64,000 nucleotides of DNA from Ipomoea triloba (lineage: Eukaryota > Streptophyta > Magnoliopsida > Solanales > Convolvulaceae). Below are positions 1 through 12,096 of this stretch, in pieces. The stretch covers positions 20,305,798-20,369,797 of the forward strand of contig NC_044929.1 in NCBI RefSeq assembly GCF_003576645.1. Direction: 5' to 3'. The position numbers were made by a program, and so were the translations under genes. The first letter of the stretch is position 1. The number at the start of each line of letters is the position of its first letter. The notes under the pieces are model-generated. The model searched no databases. It was not told the origin of the DNA and saw nothing but the letters and a program-made list of their open reading frames with translations.

Positions 1-141
1 CAGGATAAGTGCCAAGCTAGTAATCTAGTATAATCAGACAACCCCTATAACTAGTTATACTTGTGAGTAGTAATATGAGGATATTTTTCCTCTTTACCTC
101 TACCATCTCTATAACCATATGACAGGTACGGTGGATTGAGG

Positions 142-182
142 TTTTTTTTTTTTTTTTTTTTNTTTTTTTTTTTTTTTTTTTT
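142..182 (+). repeat. Poly-T run with an undetermined base
   Basis: About 40 T with an N at 162, followed by short GCATT repeats. The length is unlikely to be exact. Confidence 0.9.
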
Positions 183-579
183 GCATTGCATTGCATTTTT
201 CTAAGATAATACTACAAGAATAAAAATAAGTTAAAAAGTTCTCTTATTTCAAATTTTCAATTGATTATTGATTATCAGAAATAAAAAAATCACATGTGTA
301 TTTAAGCCCAATTTCATGTGTGTGTATATGTATATGAAGTAGTACACAACACAATGCATATATTATGTCAAAGCCCATCTGCTCCACTGAGCCATTTTAA
401 AAGTTAATTAATGAATCTCTGAAACCCAGTTTAAATGTAGTATTGTGTATTTCACCTTGATGCCTTAAAACTCCACAAATGGTGTCCTGCATAGAGTGTT
501 AAACCAATACTCTAATTATGTATACAAATTAGTGCGTTTAGACTCCACTAATGACTAATGCTTAGAAACTTGTATCTCT

Positions 580-960
580 AAAAGGAAAGAATTATAGGGG
601 AAAATGAATTGTAATTCGGTGGTAAAAGAATAAAGTGATAATAAACTCAATAAAGTAGGAATTCAAATTGCGTTGTTTGGTAAGGAAGAATAGAATTATT
701 GAAATTGAGAATGAGAAAAGTTGTATAAAGGCTAAAATACCATTGTGTAATAATAACTAAGGGTAGCAGTGTTTTTCATCTATTTTTTTCCCTTTCTTAC
801 ATACATTGAATTGCAATTCATGGGGTGCCCCATGAATTACAATTCAACGAAAGGAGGGAATTGCAATTTCTCCAACCAAACATTGTAATTAGAGTGACCA
901 AAGAATTATGGTCGAATTGCAATGCAATTCATGTCTACCAAACTACATAACCCATTAGAG
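580..960. mobile_element. Tourist-like MITE, decayed
   Basis: Contains AATGAATTGTAATTCGG and later CAATTTCTCCAACCAAACATTG. It shares the GGAATTGCAATTC and CCAACCAAA signatures with the better copy at 44083-44771, and its first 75 bp resemble 21205-21280. Confidence 0.45.
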
Positions 961-1534
961 GACATGGGTGGATAGTGTTGGTCAGATTAATAAGCAGCAT
1001 ATGGTACTTGAAGTCGAAAGCTGAGTTTCTTTCAGTGTTTATCTCCTTATTAATTCAATATATATAGGTTTTACATTCAAGTGGGAATTAGAGGAGGAAA
1101 ACATGGTTAGAGGGTAGATGAGCAAAATCTCCGAGAAGACTATTATTGCTCCGGAGATAATGCTCCAAGGTGTGTGGCGCACTGATGCGTGAGCAACAAG
1201 TGCCAATCAAGTGGCGCGTGTTGTTCATGTGCCACAAATGACACGCAATGGGTGGGGCCATGGTTGTCCCCCACCCACTGTTATGTTAAAAAAAATTGTT
1301 TTTTTTTTCACCTTTTAGAAATATTCGAAAGGTTATTTGCTTTACTATTTTCTTCCCATTTTGTGAGTCTAACTCATTGTCTCATCCACATCACCCTATA
1401 ATACAATTAAACACGTAAGTTTGAATAAAATACAAAATCATAGATTAAATAAAAAATCAAAAGTATAAATTAAATGAAAAATTAAATTGAATTATTGTTG
1501 AAATATCTTCCTTATGATATTGTAGATTCAAAGG

Positions 1535-1557
1535 ATATATATATATATATATATATA
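1535..1557. repeat. AT microsatellite
   Basis: A pure AT dinucleotide run of about 11 units. Confidence 0.95.
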
Positions 1558-1925
1558 GTGATTAAAAAAATACACACACGCACACTCAACGGTCAAAATA
1601 TTTAATTTACAGTTGGGTGCATATGCTATATGAAATGAAATGAAATTTAGCCTCAATAGATGTTTAGCCGTTGAGGCTGAATTTGCATTTTTCTTATTAA
1701 ATGTAGCAAGGTGGTGAAGGACATGTTGTCTTTTAGAACTTATTGTTGTGAAAATGCAAGTCAAAAAAGTTTGTTGTGGTTCTCAAATTTGCTTGATGAA
1801 CTCTGATCTATATGGCGATGCTGGCTCCATCGCTGGTGTGGATCGTGACTCCTTGACCAATGGTCTTATCTCCATACATTATTTGATTAGTACCCAATTT
1901 TTCTAACACTTTCTAGCAATACAAG

Positions 1926-1995
1926 CCTAGTGGCATCAAACCCTTCCCTTTATAAGGGAGGTGGTGGGTTCGAGTCTCATAGTAGTATTCAAAAA
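1926..1995 (+). mobile_element. Very short tRNA-type SINE with 11-bp target duplication
   Basis: AGCAATACAAG occurs at 1915-1925 and again at 1996-2006. Between them lie only 70 bp: an A-box-like CCTAGTGGCATC, an AAGGGAGGTGG stretch, a B-box-like GGTTCGAGTCTC, and a short A-rich tail. The promoter boxes match Pol III type 2 consensus reasonably. Confidence 0.75.
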
Positions 1996-3069
1996 AGCAA
2001 TACAAGCAATTCAACATACAGGACACCTGGGTTTTGAGTTTTGGATCATGCTCGGGTGAGAGTTTAACGTTTTATTGATATGATTGCATGGGCGTAAGCT
2101 GACCAAGGACCAAGGAGGACATAATGCTTGAGAAAAATAAAGCTGATTATATTGTTTTTGCTCTTTGGGTGTTTTCCTCCCGTTTGATACAAACAGTAAA
2201 AGGGTATTAAAAAAAAAAAAAGTAATTTGTATGCGTATTTATTAACTGTTGTTAATTTAAAAAGTGAAAGCGTAAAGTGATAATTATATACGTAAAATAT
2301 TTATAGATTGCGAGGGTGGGGAGTGGGGACCAAAGTACGTAGTAATTTAAATATCTATACAATTTAGTGTGTTTAGACTCCACTAATGTTTGAAGAATAA
2401 TAAATTTACGGTTAATAATGGCACCAATTTAATTAATGCTCTCTAACATTTAATGGAAGTTTCTTATACTTCTCTATATATTTCTCACCCACAAATGCGA
2501 AATTCCCTCTCCTTTAAAATCCCACCTTTAAATTCAATAGTAGAGACATAAATGTAGTGTAAATATGGTTAACCTCCGTTTTTCATGTTCAAAGATCACG
2601 TTTTTTTCTTCTATTTTTTTTTTTTGTTTGTTCTCCTCCCACTAACAAAAATATTTATTCTTCTTCCTATTAGGAGAGAGGCAATATATGTCACGTTTTG
2701 AAAATCGATTGACAACATTTACACAATTAATAATTCATGGGTGATATTGATAATTGGCATATTTGTGAGGGATATCAATTACAATTTTCTCTATCAAAAA
2801 TATAGGTTGATATTTTTTTTATTGGTGGTAAAACATTTAAAATAAAATAAAAATGAAAAATGTTTAAATAAACCCTCAAGTTATTACCAAATTTTTATTG
2901 ATGGTAAAACATTTAAAATAAAAAATGAAAAATGTTTAAATAAACCCTCAAGTTATTAACAAAACAACAATTCGACCATCTAACTTTAAAAATTTATAAT
3001 TAAGTACTTTGAACATAGTAAAACAATGCAATCAAACTCTCTTTACCTTGTGCCAATGACAGTGTAGTC

Positions 3070-3185
3070 AAGTGACATTTAGTGACTCTCTCAAATGGGA
3101 GGTTATGAAATCGAGTCTCAGTAGAGACGATATTAACTCTTCCTGCTTCTAAAGGCTAGCTTGAGAAAGTATAAATGAACAGATA
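3070..3185 (+). mobile_element. Diverged SINE head
   Basis: Shows TAGTCAAGTGACA, then CTCAAATGGGAGGTTATG, then AAATCGAGTCTCAGTAGAG. Same order of boxes as the other SINEs in this window, but degraded. Confidence 0.45.
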
Positions 3186-3204
3186 GAGTTAATTCCACAA
3201 AAGG

Positions 3205-3600
3205 TCTCTTGTATTCCAAATTTAGCCTCAGACTACTATTTTTGGGCACTTTTAGTCATTTTTATATTTTCAATAAGGGTATTTTTGTATTTTCATATTT
3301 TGTTTTTGTTATTTTTCCGGTTTCAACTGGTTCATTTGGTTTAGCACTTTAGATAACCTCATATTTTTAGTAACCATATTTTCAACCGATTTTTAGTAAA
3401 TCCTAAACCAATTAAATTGGTTGAAACCGGGAAAAAAAAGAAAAAAAAAAGAGAAAAATATGAGGAGACAAAAATGCACTTACTAAAAATAAGAAAAGTT
3501 ATGAGAAGGATTAAAAGTGTCCAAAAAATAATGGTATGGGATGTTAAATGACAAAAACGATAGTCTAGGACTAAATTTGGAATTGCCACCCAAAACAAAA
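3205..3600. mobile_element. Degenerate foldback element
   Basis: TATTCCAAATTTAGCCTCAG near 3212 is matched in inverse near 3565-3588 (CTAGGACTAAATTTGGAA). Inside, TTTCCGGTTTCAACTGGTT (about 3314) pairs with AATTGGTTGAAACCGGG (about 3416). Arms are roughly 70-80 percent alike by eye. No coding content. Confidence 0.5.
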
Positions 3601-4465
3601 AAACTTTAATTTGGTGAAATATAATGCAATATAATAGAGTTATTAGTACTTTAAAAACTCTCTTTGCTTGTAACGTCAGTCTCACTTCAACTCTTCATTT
3701 TTAAGCTATGTGAAAATAATTTTTCAACAAGGAGTTCAAACGTCCAATGAGAAGAAAATGTATACATAGTATGTTATAAAATAAACATTTACTATTATTT
3801 AATATCATATATCAAATATACAATATTTGAAATTAACAGGAAAAAAAATTTAAAAACTTAGTTAGAGAACTTATTTGATTAAGTTTGAATATTTAATTGA
3901 AATATCAAATATTTATTAAGCATTATTTGAATATTAAAAATTTTAAATTTAAAAATTTAATTATTGTTTTTATCAATAGTTAGAGAACTTATTTGATTTT
4001 TTTCCAATAAATAAATAAATTAATTAATTAAGGAATCCTATGTTTTACAAGTTTATACCAAATCCCAGAAGCTCACAATTTGCCAGCCATGCCTTTTGAC
4101 TATTTCTGCCCACTCTTTGACTTGTTATATATCCAATCTAAAAACATTGTTAAACATTAAAATAAATTACAAGTTGTTTTAAAAAATAAAAAATAAAAAA
4201 ATTACAAGTTAGGAAGTTGAGAAAATATAATTGTCACACAACCCAATATCAATCCACCCAAGTCAAATTCAATGATCAGATAAGATAGTATGCTTTCATG
4301 ACGGTGGCTTTTTTTAATTATTTATTATATATGGAGATTTTTATTTTTTTTTTAAATTATGTTTTGATTTCAGAATGAGTTATCGAGTGGATGAAATATT
4401 GCTCTAATATTTAGATGTTATGAATTTGATGTTTGTCAATGCTTTTTCGGTGTATATTTTTTATA

Positions 4466-5223
4466 GGGAAAATGACACTTTTTCCTCCTATGTTATGTGC
4501 ATATAGCACTTTTCCCCCCTGTGTTATTAAAGTGGCACTTTTTCCCCCTAAAATGTTAAATTGACATTTTTGTCCTTAAAATAACTATTTCATTTATTTT
4601 TCATTCTCCAACAAATTATTACTTATATGTATGGATGATCATGATTCGGTTCGAACCTAACCAAACACTGTAGCAATCATACCGAAATAGTATGGACGGT
4701 TCTGGTTACGATTCAGAACCGAAAAATAAAATTAAATAATTGTTGAACCGTGAATCGGAACTGAACAATAGTCATATATAGTGAAAATGATCAAACACTT
4801 ATTTTGATAAATCGGTACGGTTCAGTTCCAATTTTGATTTTGAACCGCCAATCAAAACTTATTTATTTATTTTTATAATTTTATTTCTTATTTAAAAATA
4901 GTCTAAATTCAACAATTATTTTATTTTATTTTTTCGGTTATGAATCGTAACCGTAACCGTCCATACTATTTAGGTTCAATTGCTACAGTGTTCGATTAGG
5001 TTCGTATTGAACCGTGATCTTCCATACATATTAGTAATAATTGGTTAGAGAATAAAAATAAATAAAATAGTTATTTTTAAGGGCAAAAATGTCAATTTAA
5101 ACATTACAGGGGAGAAAACTACCACTTTAAAAATAATTGAGGAGGAAAAACTACCACTTTAATAACTCAGGGGGGAAAAGTGCTATATGCACATAACATA
5201 GGGGGAAAAAGTGTCATTTTCCC
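4466..5223. mobile_element. 758-bp foldback element, Mutator-like, with 9-bp target duplication
   Basis: Ends GGGAAAATGACAC and GTGTCATTTTCCC are perfect inverted copies. The inverted arms run far inward: the block ATGTTATGTGCATATAGCAC recurs inverted near 5180-5200, and AAATAGTATGGACGGTT near 4685 matches the inverse at about 4955-4972. Flanks are TTTTTTATA at 4457-4465 and at 5224-5232, a perfect 9-bp duplication. That length is characteristic of Mutator-type insertion. No coding sequence is visible. Confidence 0.88.
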
Positions 5224-5334
5224 TTTTTTATATTGATTGATCATTCATAAATTAATGGACTCTATCAATGTATATTCAAAAGTATTTTTAGAAAGAAAAT
5301 ATTTAATTAGTTTATTATTACAATTCAAACTTTT

Positions 5335-6072
5335 TTTTTTTTTTTGAAAATAAAGAAGCTAATTCATTAATCATAGGCTGAAACGTTTACAATAAAGATC
5401 GATGGAATGGCCAAACATTCCTTACAGTCAGACATAGAAACAACTTCCCTAGCATAGAAAACTTGATTCGCAGACTGTTTCACAAATTTGAAGCTGAATT
5501 CTTTGAACGAACTTAAAGCTTCTTTAATAATTTGGTCAAACGTACCCAAAACTGACACTGGTTGAATAGTCTTACACACCACCTGAGTATCTATTTCCAT
5601 TCTTCTATCCATTGACAATATCTCCATTGGGCTGAACTGCATATCATAGTTCATAGGAGTCTCTTTCACATTGTCATGTTTGTCACCCAGGATGAGATTC
5701 ACGTACGCTATGACTAATTTTATCGTTTCACGCATTATGAAAAAAGAACTCGCCAAGTAAACGAGAGGAAGAAACTCGTCAAAACAACGAGAGGAAAAAC
5801 ACAAAAACTGCAAACAAAATTAAATCAATAAAACAAAGCAAAGGGAAACAACAATGCGAAAATAAGAGAGTAACGACTGGTAGCGATGGAGATGGAGGAG
5901 AAAACAGTGAATGCAGAAAAGACAATGAAGATGGACGCTGCTTGAGGTGGAGATAGCACCAGGGGAAGACGATTGGACGCCGCCTCCGATCCGCTTGCTT
6001 CACGGAGGCGGCGGCCGTGAACAAAACAATAGAGGAGAGAAACTCAGTAGGGTTTGCGGTCGTTAATAAGGG
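5335..6072 (-). mobile_element. Chimeric or internally deleted LINE with 18-bp target duplication
   Basis: The flanks 5317-5334 and 6073-6090 are identical (ATTACAATTCAAACTTTT). On the minus strand the insert begins with a GC-rich leader-like segment (about 6072-5810) and ends in a poly-A tail (T run on plus). In its 3' part an open frame (5813-5367) reads EIDTQVVCKTI, then FKFVKQSANQVFYAREVVSM, then SIFIVNVSAYD. This is the end of the RNase-H-like domain of plant L1-type ORF2. No reverse transcriptase is present, so the element cannot move itself. Confidence 0.85.
5367..5813 (-). pseudogene. LINE ORF2 RNase-H-domain remnant
   Basis: An open frame of 148 codons whose last 80 residues resemble the C terminus of plant non-LTR retrotransposon ORF2 (FVKQSANQ in place of FVKRSANRVAH). 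The upstream half reads like leader sequence. Catalytic positions before this segment are absent, so no activity is expected. Confidence 0.7.
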
Positions 6073-6149
6073 ATTACAATTCAAACTTTTAGTTAGTTGC
6101 GCGAGAACTCTCAAAAATTAACATTTTTATAATTTTGAAAATGTTCTTT

Positions 6150-6245
6150 TCCAATATTGGCTCCACTGAGACTCAAACCCACCACCTCCCATATAAAGGG
6201 AAGGGTTTGATACCACTGGACTACAAGGTCCTTGGCAAAAACTAA
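6150..6245 (-). mobile_element. tRNA-type SINE, minus orientation
   Basis: On the minus strand: TTGTAGTCCAGTGGTATC (A box), CCCTTCCCTTTATATGGGAG, then GGTGGGTTTGAGTCTC (B box). It is close in sequence to the element at 1926-1995. Confidence 0.65.
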
Positions 6246-6547
6246 TAAACATTTAATATTTGTGCATATATAAAGAAAAATAATCACATATACATACTTA
6301 TAACTGTTATATTTATATTTTTTCACCTAGTATGTATCCTATATTCTCCCTTTTGTTTTTATAGCTCTAAGACACAACTCAATTGATCAACCAACCAAAA
6401 ATAAATTCATACACTTTGTTTTGCTAGTAGTCATAGAGTGCGAGGTATGAATTTGTTTGCTTGTGGTCACATGTTGAGACATGTTAAATCCTATATATCA
6501 AAAGTTTAAAAAATACAAATTAAATTTGATACACACACGAATTTGTA

Positions 6548-6625
6548 TGTAGTTCAATGGTACTTATCTGAGTCTCACAAATGAGAGATCATTAGTTCAA
6601 ATCTCAGAGTACTGGCATTCTCTCT
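6548..6625 (+). mobile_element. Diverged SINE head
   Basis: GTAGTTCAATGGTACTTATC and, 30 bp on, TTAGTTCAAATCTCAGAG resemble A and B boxes of the local SINE family. Similar decayed pieces occur at about 17770-17860 (plus), 18545-18670 (minus) and 54485-54560 (minus). Confidence 0.4.
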
Positions 6626-6639
6626 ATTAAGTTCTTGTG

Positions 6640-8470
6640 CAGTTACATAACTGTACAACTCCAACAAACCCTAAACAAGGTTTGGGGTTAAAACTCATGT
6701 TTTCCATACCTGCTTCTGTGGAATATAAACTTTCAGTGGCAAGTGGTGTAACTAAAGCAATATAATTAATTATTAGTGTAGTTACATCAATTGGACTACA
6801 GATCAACACATAGCCAGCTGCTGGCTTGACACGCATGCGGCTAGGCTAGTTAGTCAGCTCCAAACTCCAAAGATAGGTCGATGGCTAGATGGATGGTTAG
6901 CGCGCCGAGCCATAAAGAGAGCCGTACGTGGATTCATTGCATTGACCAAACCCCATCCTCTTTATATTATTCTCTATCTATAATTCTATATGCTATAGAA
7001 ACTTCCTTTGGAGTTTTATATATGTTTCAAAAGAGCTGAGGGAATGCTTTTCAACGTTTTAGCCGTGATTAACGTATGACGTTATGTCCTGTGTTGGGTT
7101 TATATACGTAATGGAATAATTGAGTATGACTTAAAATCAAACCATTTATTAAAAATTCATCTAATATCATCAAATCATTTTAATATAATAATTTAGCGAG
7201 ACAAAATTTATTATAGTAATTGAAGAGTGTTATTATATTAAAAAAATCTTAAGACTAATCAATTTTTAAGTGATTCACTTGATTAACAATGTTATTTGTC
7301 TAGTATAAATAGATCGTGTAATTTAATTATTGGACACAAAATTAAGATTGAATTTAGTGATATTTTGTAATAGATTCATGTTCTTCTTTTTTTTTTTAAA
7401 GGAAAAGAAAAAGAACCAAATAGAAAAATACTTTTTTTTTTTTTTTGTTTACTTTCAACTAAATATCAAAAAATAAAAACATTTTTTGAAAAATGAGTAT
7501 GATAGTATAAATTAAACTAGGGGTAGGAGGTCTAGAGCTAAACTATGATAAGGGGGATTAGGAGAAGATAATGTGTCAATGAGTATAGTACAAGTCAGAT
7601 GATCAGTTTAATGTTGATTGAGTTTTTAATTTGTCCAACTGTCGAAGTAATTGAGTAGTCGTTAGTCGTTAGTCGGTTATAAAAGTACAAGTACATAAGT
7701 GAGTATAAAATGATCATTTAACTAGGTAGAGAATGACTATTTGTATTTGAGATCCAATATAATACAATAATCGCTTGTGGCAAGTAGGGTTGACATGATG
7801 TAGTCTTATTAACAGAGAAGGGCAATCGGTTGCCCTACTCGAGTGTCACATGAGGTGGGGTGTCTACCGCTCATTAGTCCTCACCAACTACTTTTCAAAA
7901 TTATAGATCTAGATTCTCCTAAGCAGTGGATCCTAAGCTAGTCAATCAACCATCCGACTCATATTTGGGCCCTTGTCCCTGTTTTTTTATGGAGCGATAG
8001 CTTGGGTTATTAAATCAGTTGGACTATCATATCCTTTCAGAGTCATTTTTTACTGGAAATATTTTTTCGAATTTCCAAATCGATCATAAATAAAATGAAA
8101 CCATGTAGCTTTCATGAATTCCACATTTAGAATTTGACAAACATGAGATTCTAGAAATTCATGAAAATCAACTCCAAATCTTGGACAAACACAATAATTT
8201 GCACCAAAAATAAGTTTGTCCAATTTCTTCCGAGTGTATTATATATCTTTTAAGTTAATATATTGTAACACAATACCTAAAATACAGCATGTATATACAA
8301 AAACATGTGGATAAATGAAAGGAATTTGCGGTGTACTTTAATCTGACACTGAAGCAGTAAAGCCATAGGTCATTGATTGATCAAAAAGCATAAAAAAAAT
8401 TGAAGTCACCGTATAAGTTTGGAGAGATGAAGTTCAAAGCAAGTTGTCAACCCGTGCACTCATCTCTGTA
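6640..8470. other. Intergenic stretch upstream of the first kinase gene
   Basis: AT-rich, no open frame with recognisable content. It includes a SINE remnant at its left edge and short poly-T runs near 7388 and 7431. The last few hundred bases (from about 8300) probably hold the kinase promoter. Confidence 0.6.
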
Positions 8471-8478
8471 TTGCGAGT

Positions 8479-8487
8479 ATATATAAA
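8479..8487 (+). promoter_or_regulatory. Candidate TATA box of the APK1/PBL-type kinase gene
   Basis: TATATAAAA lies about 570 bp upstream of the start codon. That distance fits a leader interrupted by the inferred 5'UTR intron 8777-8997. The sequence becomes pyrimidine-rich downstream, as expected for a plant leader. Positional inference only. Confidence 0.45.
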
Positions 8488-9051
8488 ATGCGCAAAGGAC
8501 GAGCGCGGGGCCATCCCGCCATTAATGACTCTTTCGCCCGACTTTTCCATTGTCTCTATCTTGGTCTCAATTGTTTTTGAGCAGTGCCAAAGCCGAAAAG
8601 ATTAGTCAAAGTGTCAAACAAAAGCTCGTCCCCTATTCTTTCTATCAGCTTCTTCAGCGAAACCTCTGAAAAGCAGCCATTTACTCTTTTAATCCCTTCT
8701 CTTAAAGATAAAGATCAATTTATAATCAGGGCTGAGCTGAGCTGGGTTGTTCTTGTTCTTTGAGGAAGAAAAAGAGGTGGGTGCTTCTTTCCTCAATTTA
8801 ATCTTTATTCTTTTGCTCTGTAGTTTTCTGGGTTTGATTAAGAACTTATTGGTTTTGGTGGAGTGCTCATCTTAGCCTTGGTGAATCAAAGAATCCACCT
8901 TTTTGGCTGTTTGGTTTTGTTCTTTGGTTGGGTTGTTTATTTTCTGGCTATTTTACTGTTTAGATCTGCTGTTTAACATGTTCTTGATGATTTGCAGACC
9001 AAAAAATAAGTTTGGTGAAGAAGATAGTGAGTAAAGGCTGGTTTTTTTCTG

Positions 9052-10872
9052 ATGGGTATTTGCTTGAGTGCCAGAATCAAAGCTGAAAGTCTCCCTAATA
9101 CAGGTGATTACATTTTAGTTCTTCTCTTCTTGTTTTCCCTTGAAGTTTTCTGCTTAAATTTTGATTGTCTTAACTGGGTATCCTATAACCTATTCACTGA
9201 ATTTCCTTTTCCAAATTCCAATTCAAAGAACAATTTATCCTTGAATTGTTAGGGTTTTGTATGTTTTTGTAATATTTGTGTGTGAATTTGTGATTGGATT
9301 GATCAGGGCTAAGCTCGAAATATGTTAGCGCAGAAGGGAGTGATTCGAAAAATTCGAGTAGCAGTTCTGTGCTACCAACTCCCAGGAGTGAGGGGGAGAT
9401 CTTGCAGTCCCCCAATCTGAAAAGCTTTACGTTTGCCGATCTAAGAATGGCCACCAGGAACTTTCGTCCCGATAGTGTGCTGGGAGAAGGTGGTTTCGGG
9501 TCGGTTTATAAGGGCTGGCTTGATGAGAACACGCTAGCTGCAGCTAGGGCTGGTACTGGCATAGTAGTTGCGGTAAAGCGGTTAAACCAAGAAGGTTTTC
9601 AGGGGCACAGAGAATGGCTGGTGAGTTCGTAAATCGTAATATCCTCCCTTGAGCTTTAATGTGTTTCATGATTCGTATGTAATGTTGCATACTTGCATCT
9701 GTTGTCCTACAGGCAGAAGTGAACTATTTGGGGCAGTTTTGTCATCCCAATCTCGTGAAACTGATTGGGTATTGTTTAGAGGATGAACACCGTCTTTTGG
9801 TGTATGAATTTATGCCCAAGGGTAGTTTGGAGAACCATTTGTTCAGGAGTGAGTTCTCTTGTCTCCCATGAAGAACATCTTTGTCTCTCTTATGTTGCTC
9901 TGTCTAACATAGAAACTATTGAATTTTTGGTTTCTAGGGGGCTCGTATTTCCAACCTCTCTCTTGGTATCTGCGTTTGAAAGTTGCTCTTGGAGCTGCTA
10001 AAGGGCTTGCTTTTCTTCACTCTGCTGAAACGCAAGTCATATATCGAGATTTTAAAGCGTCTAATATTTTGCTTGATTCGGTATGAACTTTAAGCCAACT
10101 CTCCTTATTGTGGAAGTATATATTTTTTGTGTCATTTTCCCCTCAATTTGTCATGATATTGCAGAATTTCAATGGCAAGCTCTCTGACTTTGGCTTGGCC
10201 AAGGATGGACCGACGGGTGATAAAAGCCACGTCTCCACTAGGGTCATGGGAACCTATGGATATGCTGCTCCTGAGTATTTAGCCACTGGTATGGTTTCTA
10301 CTTCCCCTTTAGGTTTAGTTATTGATTTACTTTTCAAGCCTCGACCTTTTTCTTTCTAGCGTCTTGTCATTTGTATAACCACAACACAGCCTCTCTTGGT
10401 TGGTTTACTTAGCCCCGTTTGAATCGTTTGGTGTATAGGTCATTTGACTGCCAAGAGCGATGTCTATAGCTTTGGAGTAGTCCTCCTCGAAGTGTTGTCG
10501 GGCCGTAGAGCAATCGACAAGAATAGACCATCTGGGGAACACAATCTGGTAGAATGGGCCAAACCGTACATGGCTAACAAGCGCAGAGTGTTCCGCATTC
10601 TGGACAATCGCCTTGAAGGTCAGTATACGCTGGAGGTCGCGCAAAAAGTAGCTAATCTTGCCGCGAGGTGTCTTTCCGGGGATCCCAAGTTTAGGCCATC
10701 CATGGATGATGTAGTCAAAGAACTGGAACAGCTCAAGGCGCAGTCTAAAGGTAAAGGGAACACGCAGGCCAATACAAGCAAGGCTTCGAGACCTCGAAGA
10801 CGAAATGCTGGAGATGCAAATGCTTCCGATGCCTATCCTAGGCCGTCCGGTTCCCCACTCTATGCCAAATAA
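9052..10872 (+). CDS. Receptor-like cytoplasmic kinase, RLCK-VII (APK1/PBL9-11 type)
   Basis: Six exons: 9052-9103, 9307-9620, 9713-9848, 9938-10080, 10165-10288, 10439-10872. All introns are GT-AG and phases agree, giving 400 residues. The N terminus MGICLS is an N-myristoylation signal (Gly2) with a palmitoylatable Cys4, so it should sit on the plasma membrane. The kinase domain begins near residue 58: glycine loop GEGGFG (77-82), catalytic lysine in VAVK (Lys108), [12 protein letters not shown] (Asp205), DFG (223-225), then [14 protein letters not shown] and DFKASN are typical of RLCK-VII, and the C-terminal [11 protein letters not shown] is shared with APK1b as I recall it. A 5'UTR intron is likely at 8777-8997. 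Family members relay signals from surface receptors, often in immunity; the specific role here is inference. The exon structure is certain, the subgroup likely. Confidence 0.95.
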
Positions 10873-12096
10873 ATTATTGCGGGTTTGGAAGATTTTGCTC
10901 GCGTAAAGCTTAAAAGCGCCATTTGTGAAGACCACTTTTGACAGAGTATACGATCGGCTGAACTGTACAGTTACTTTTGGCCGATTTCTTGACATTCATC
11001 CCCTCCAAAACCAGGGCAACCAAGGAATGCTCTCACCCTGCCTTTTAGCTGGAGTGTAACACAGGTTCTAGGTACCCAAGTCTTGTTGCATATGTCTTCC
11101 TAGTTTACTCTCAATTGTTGTTGTTTTGTGTGTTGAATGGTTTTGTCCAGATTGGGAAAGTTTCTTGCTAGCTTTTTTTGTTTTGTTATATGTTTGTTCT
11201 TTTCCTTGGAAAATTGGGTTGTCCTCCCTTGACTTCAAATTTGACAGCACTCAAAGGCACGTCTTTTGAATGAATGATGATAAGGAGAAATGGCCCAAAA
11301 GGAAAGTGGATGTTGAAACTTCCTTTTCTAGTGATTCATGGAAGGAAATGTCAATGCATGAAGTAAAATGTAATACAAATAAACATTTGTCAATTTTTAT
11401 GTGCCCGAACTAGTAGATAAGAAGTCTTACTTAAGACTTGCTTCCAACAACAGGGTTGGGGTGCACAGAAGTGTTTTACCTCATGGACTTGGAGGACAGG
11501 TTCATGGGGTCCAGAATAGTTGAGTGAAGTTGAAAAACATGAATTCATGGGATATTTGGCCGTCTATCTTTTAACCTTAATGAAGTGACAATTTGTACTG
11601 TGAATTATGATTCATATTGTAAGGTGGAACATTGATAAATATTCAATTATTATCATTATTTTTGTATACTGAAGGTTTTCTTTTAAGTAATATATTAAAA
11701 ATGAACTCGTATGTCAAAAGTCTGCTAACTTGGGCCTTGAAAGAGGTCCGTTATAGCCCGAACGGGCCTCGGCCCAATTTGCTTGAAGCACATTCTAGGA
11801 AAATGAAAGGAAGAAATGACAATCCTTGTCTAAAAGGTATTTCCATTAGGTGTCTCACAACTTGCAGACATCCTTTGTTTCAAGATAATAAGGTTGCCTC
11901 GTATGTTTTCTCTAAAAGCTTTGACACACAAAGAGGCTATGCTGTTTCACCCCTTACACAAAATGACAATGGGTGAATGGATTGCAAGAAACAGCCTAAT
12001 GTCACACAGCCCTACTTATGTTATAGTGGCACTGAACATGACAGTGAAAGAAGAAGAAGAAAGATTGGCTACCCGGAGAGGAGACAGGGCGGTGTA

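Noticed and set aside
1926..1995. A functional tRNA gene
   Set aside because: Only A- and B-box-like segments are present; no cloverleaf with acceptor stem pairing can be drawn and it is framed by a target duplication.
5779..6114. 111-codon minus frame as an independent gene
   Set aside because: It lies in the leader part of the LINE insertion between the 18-bp duplications.
10405..10995. 196-codon antisense frame over the last kinase exon
   Set aside because: A shadow of the coding strand; the sense frame carries conserved kinase motifs.
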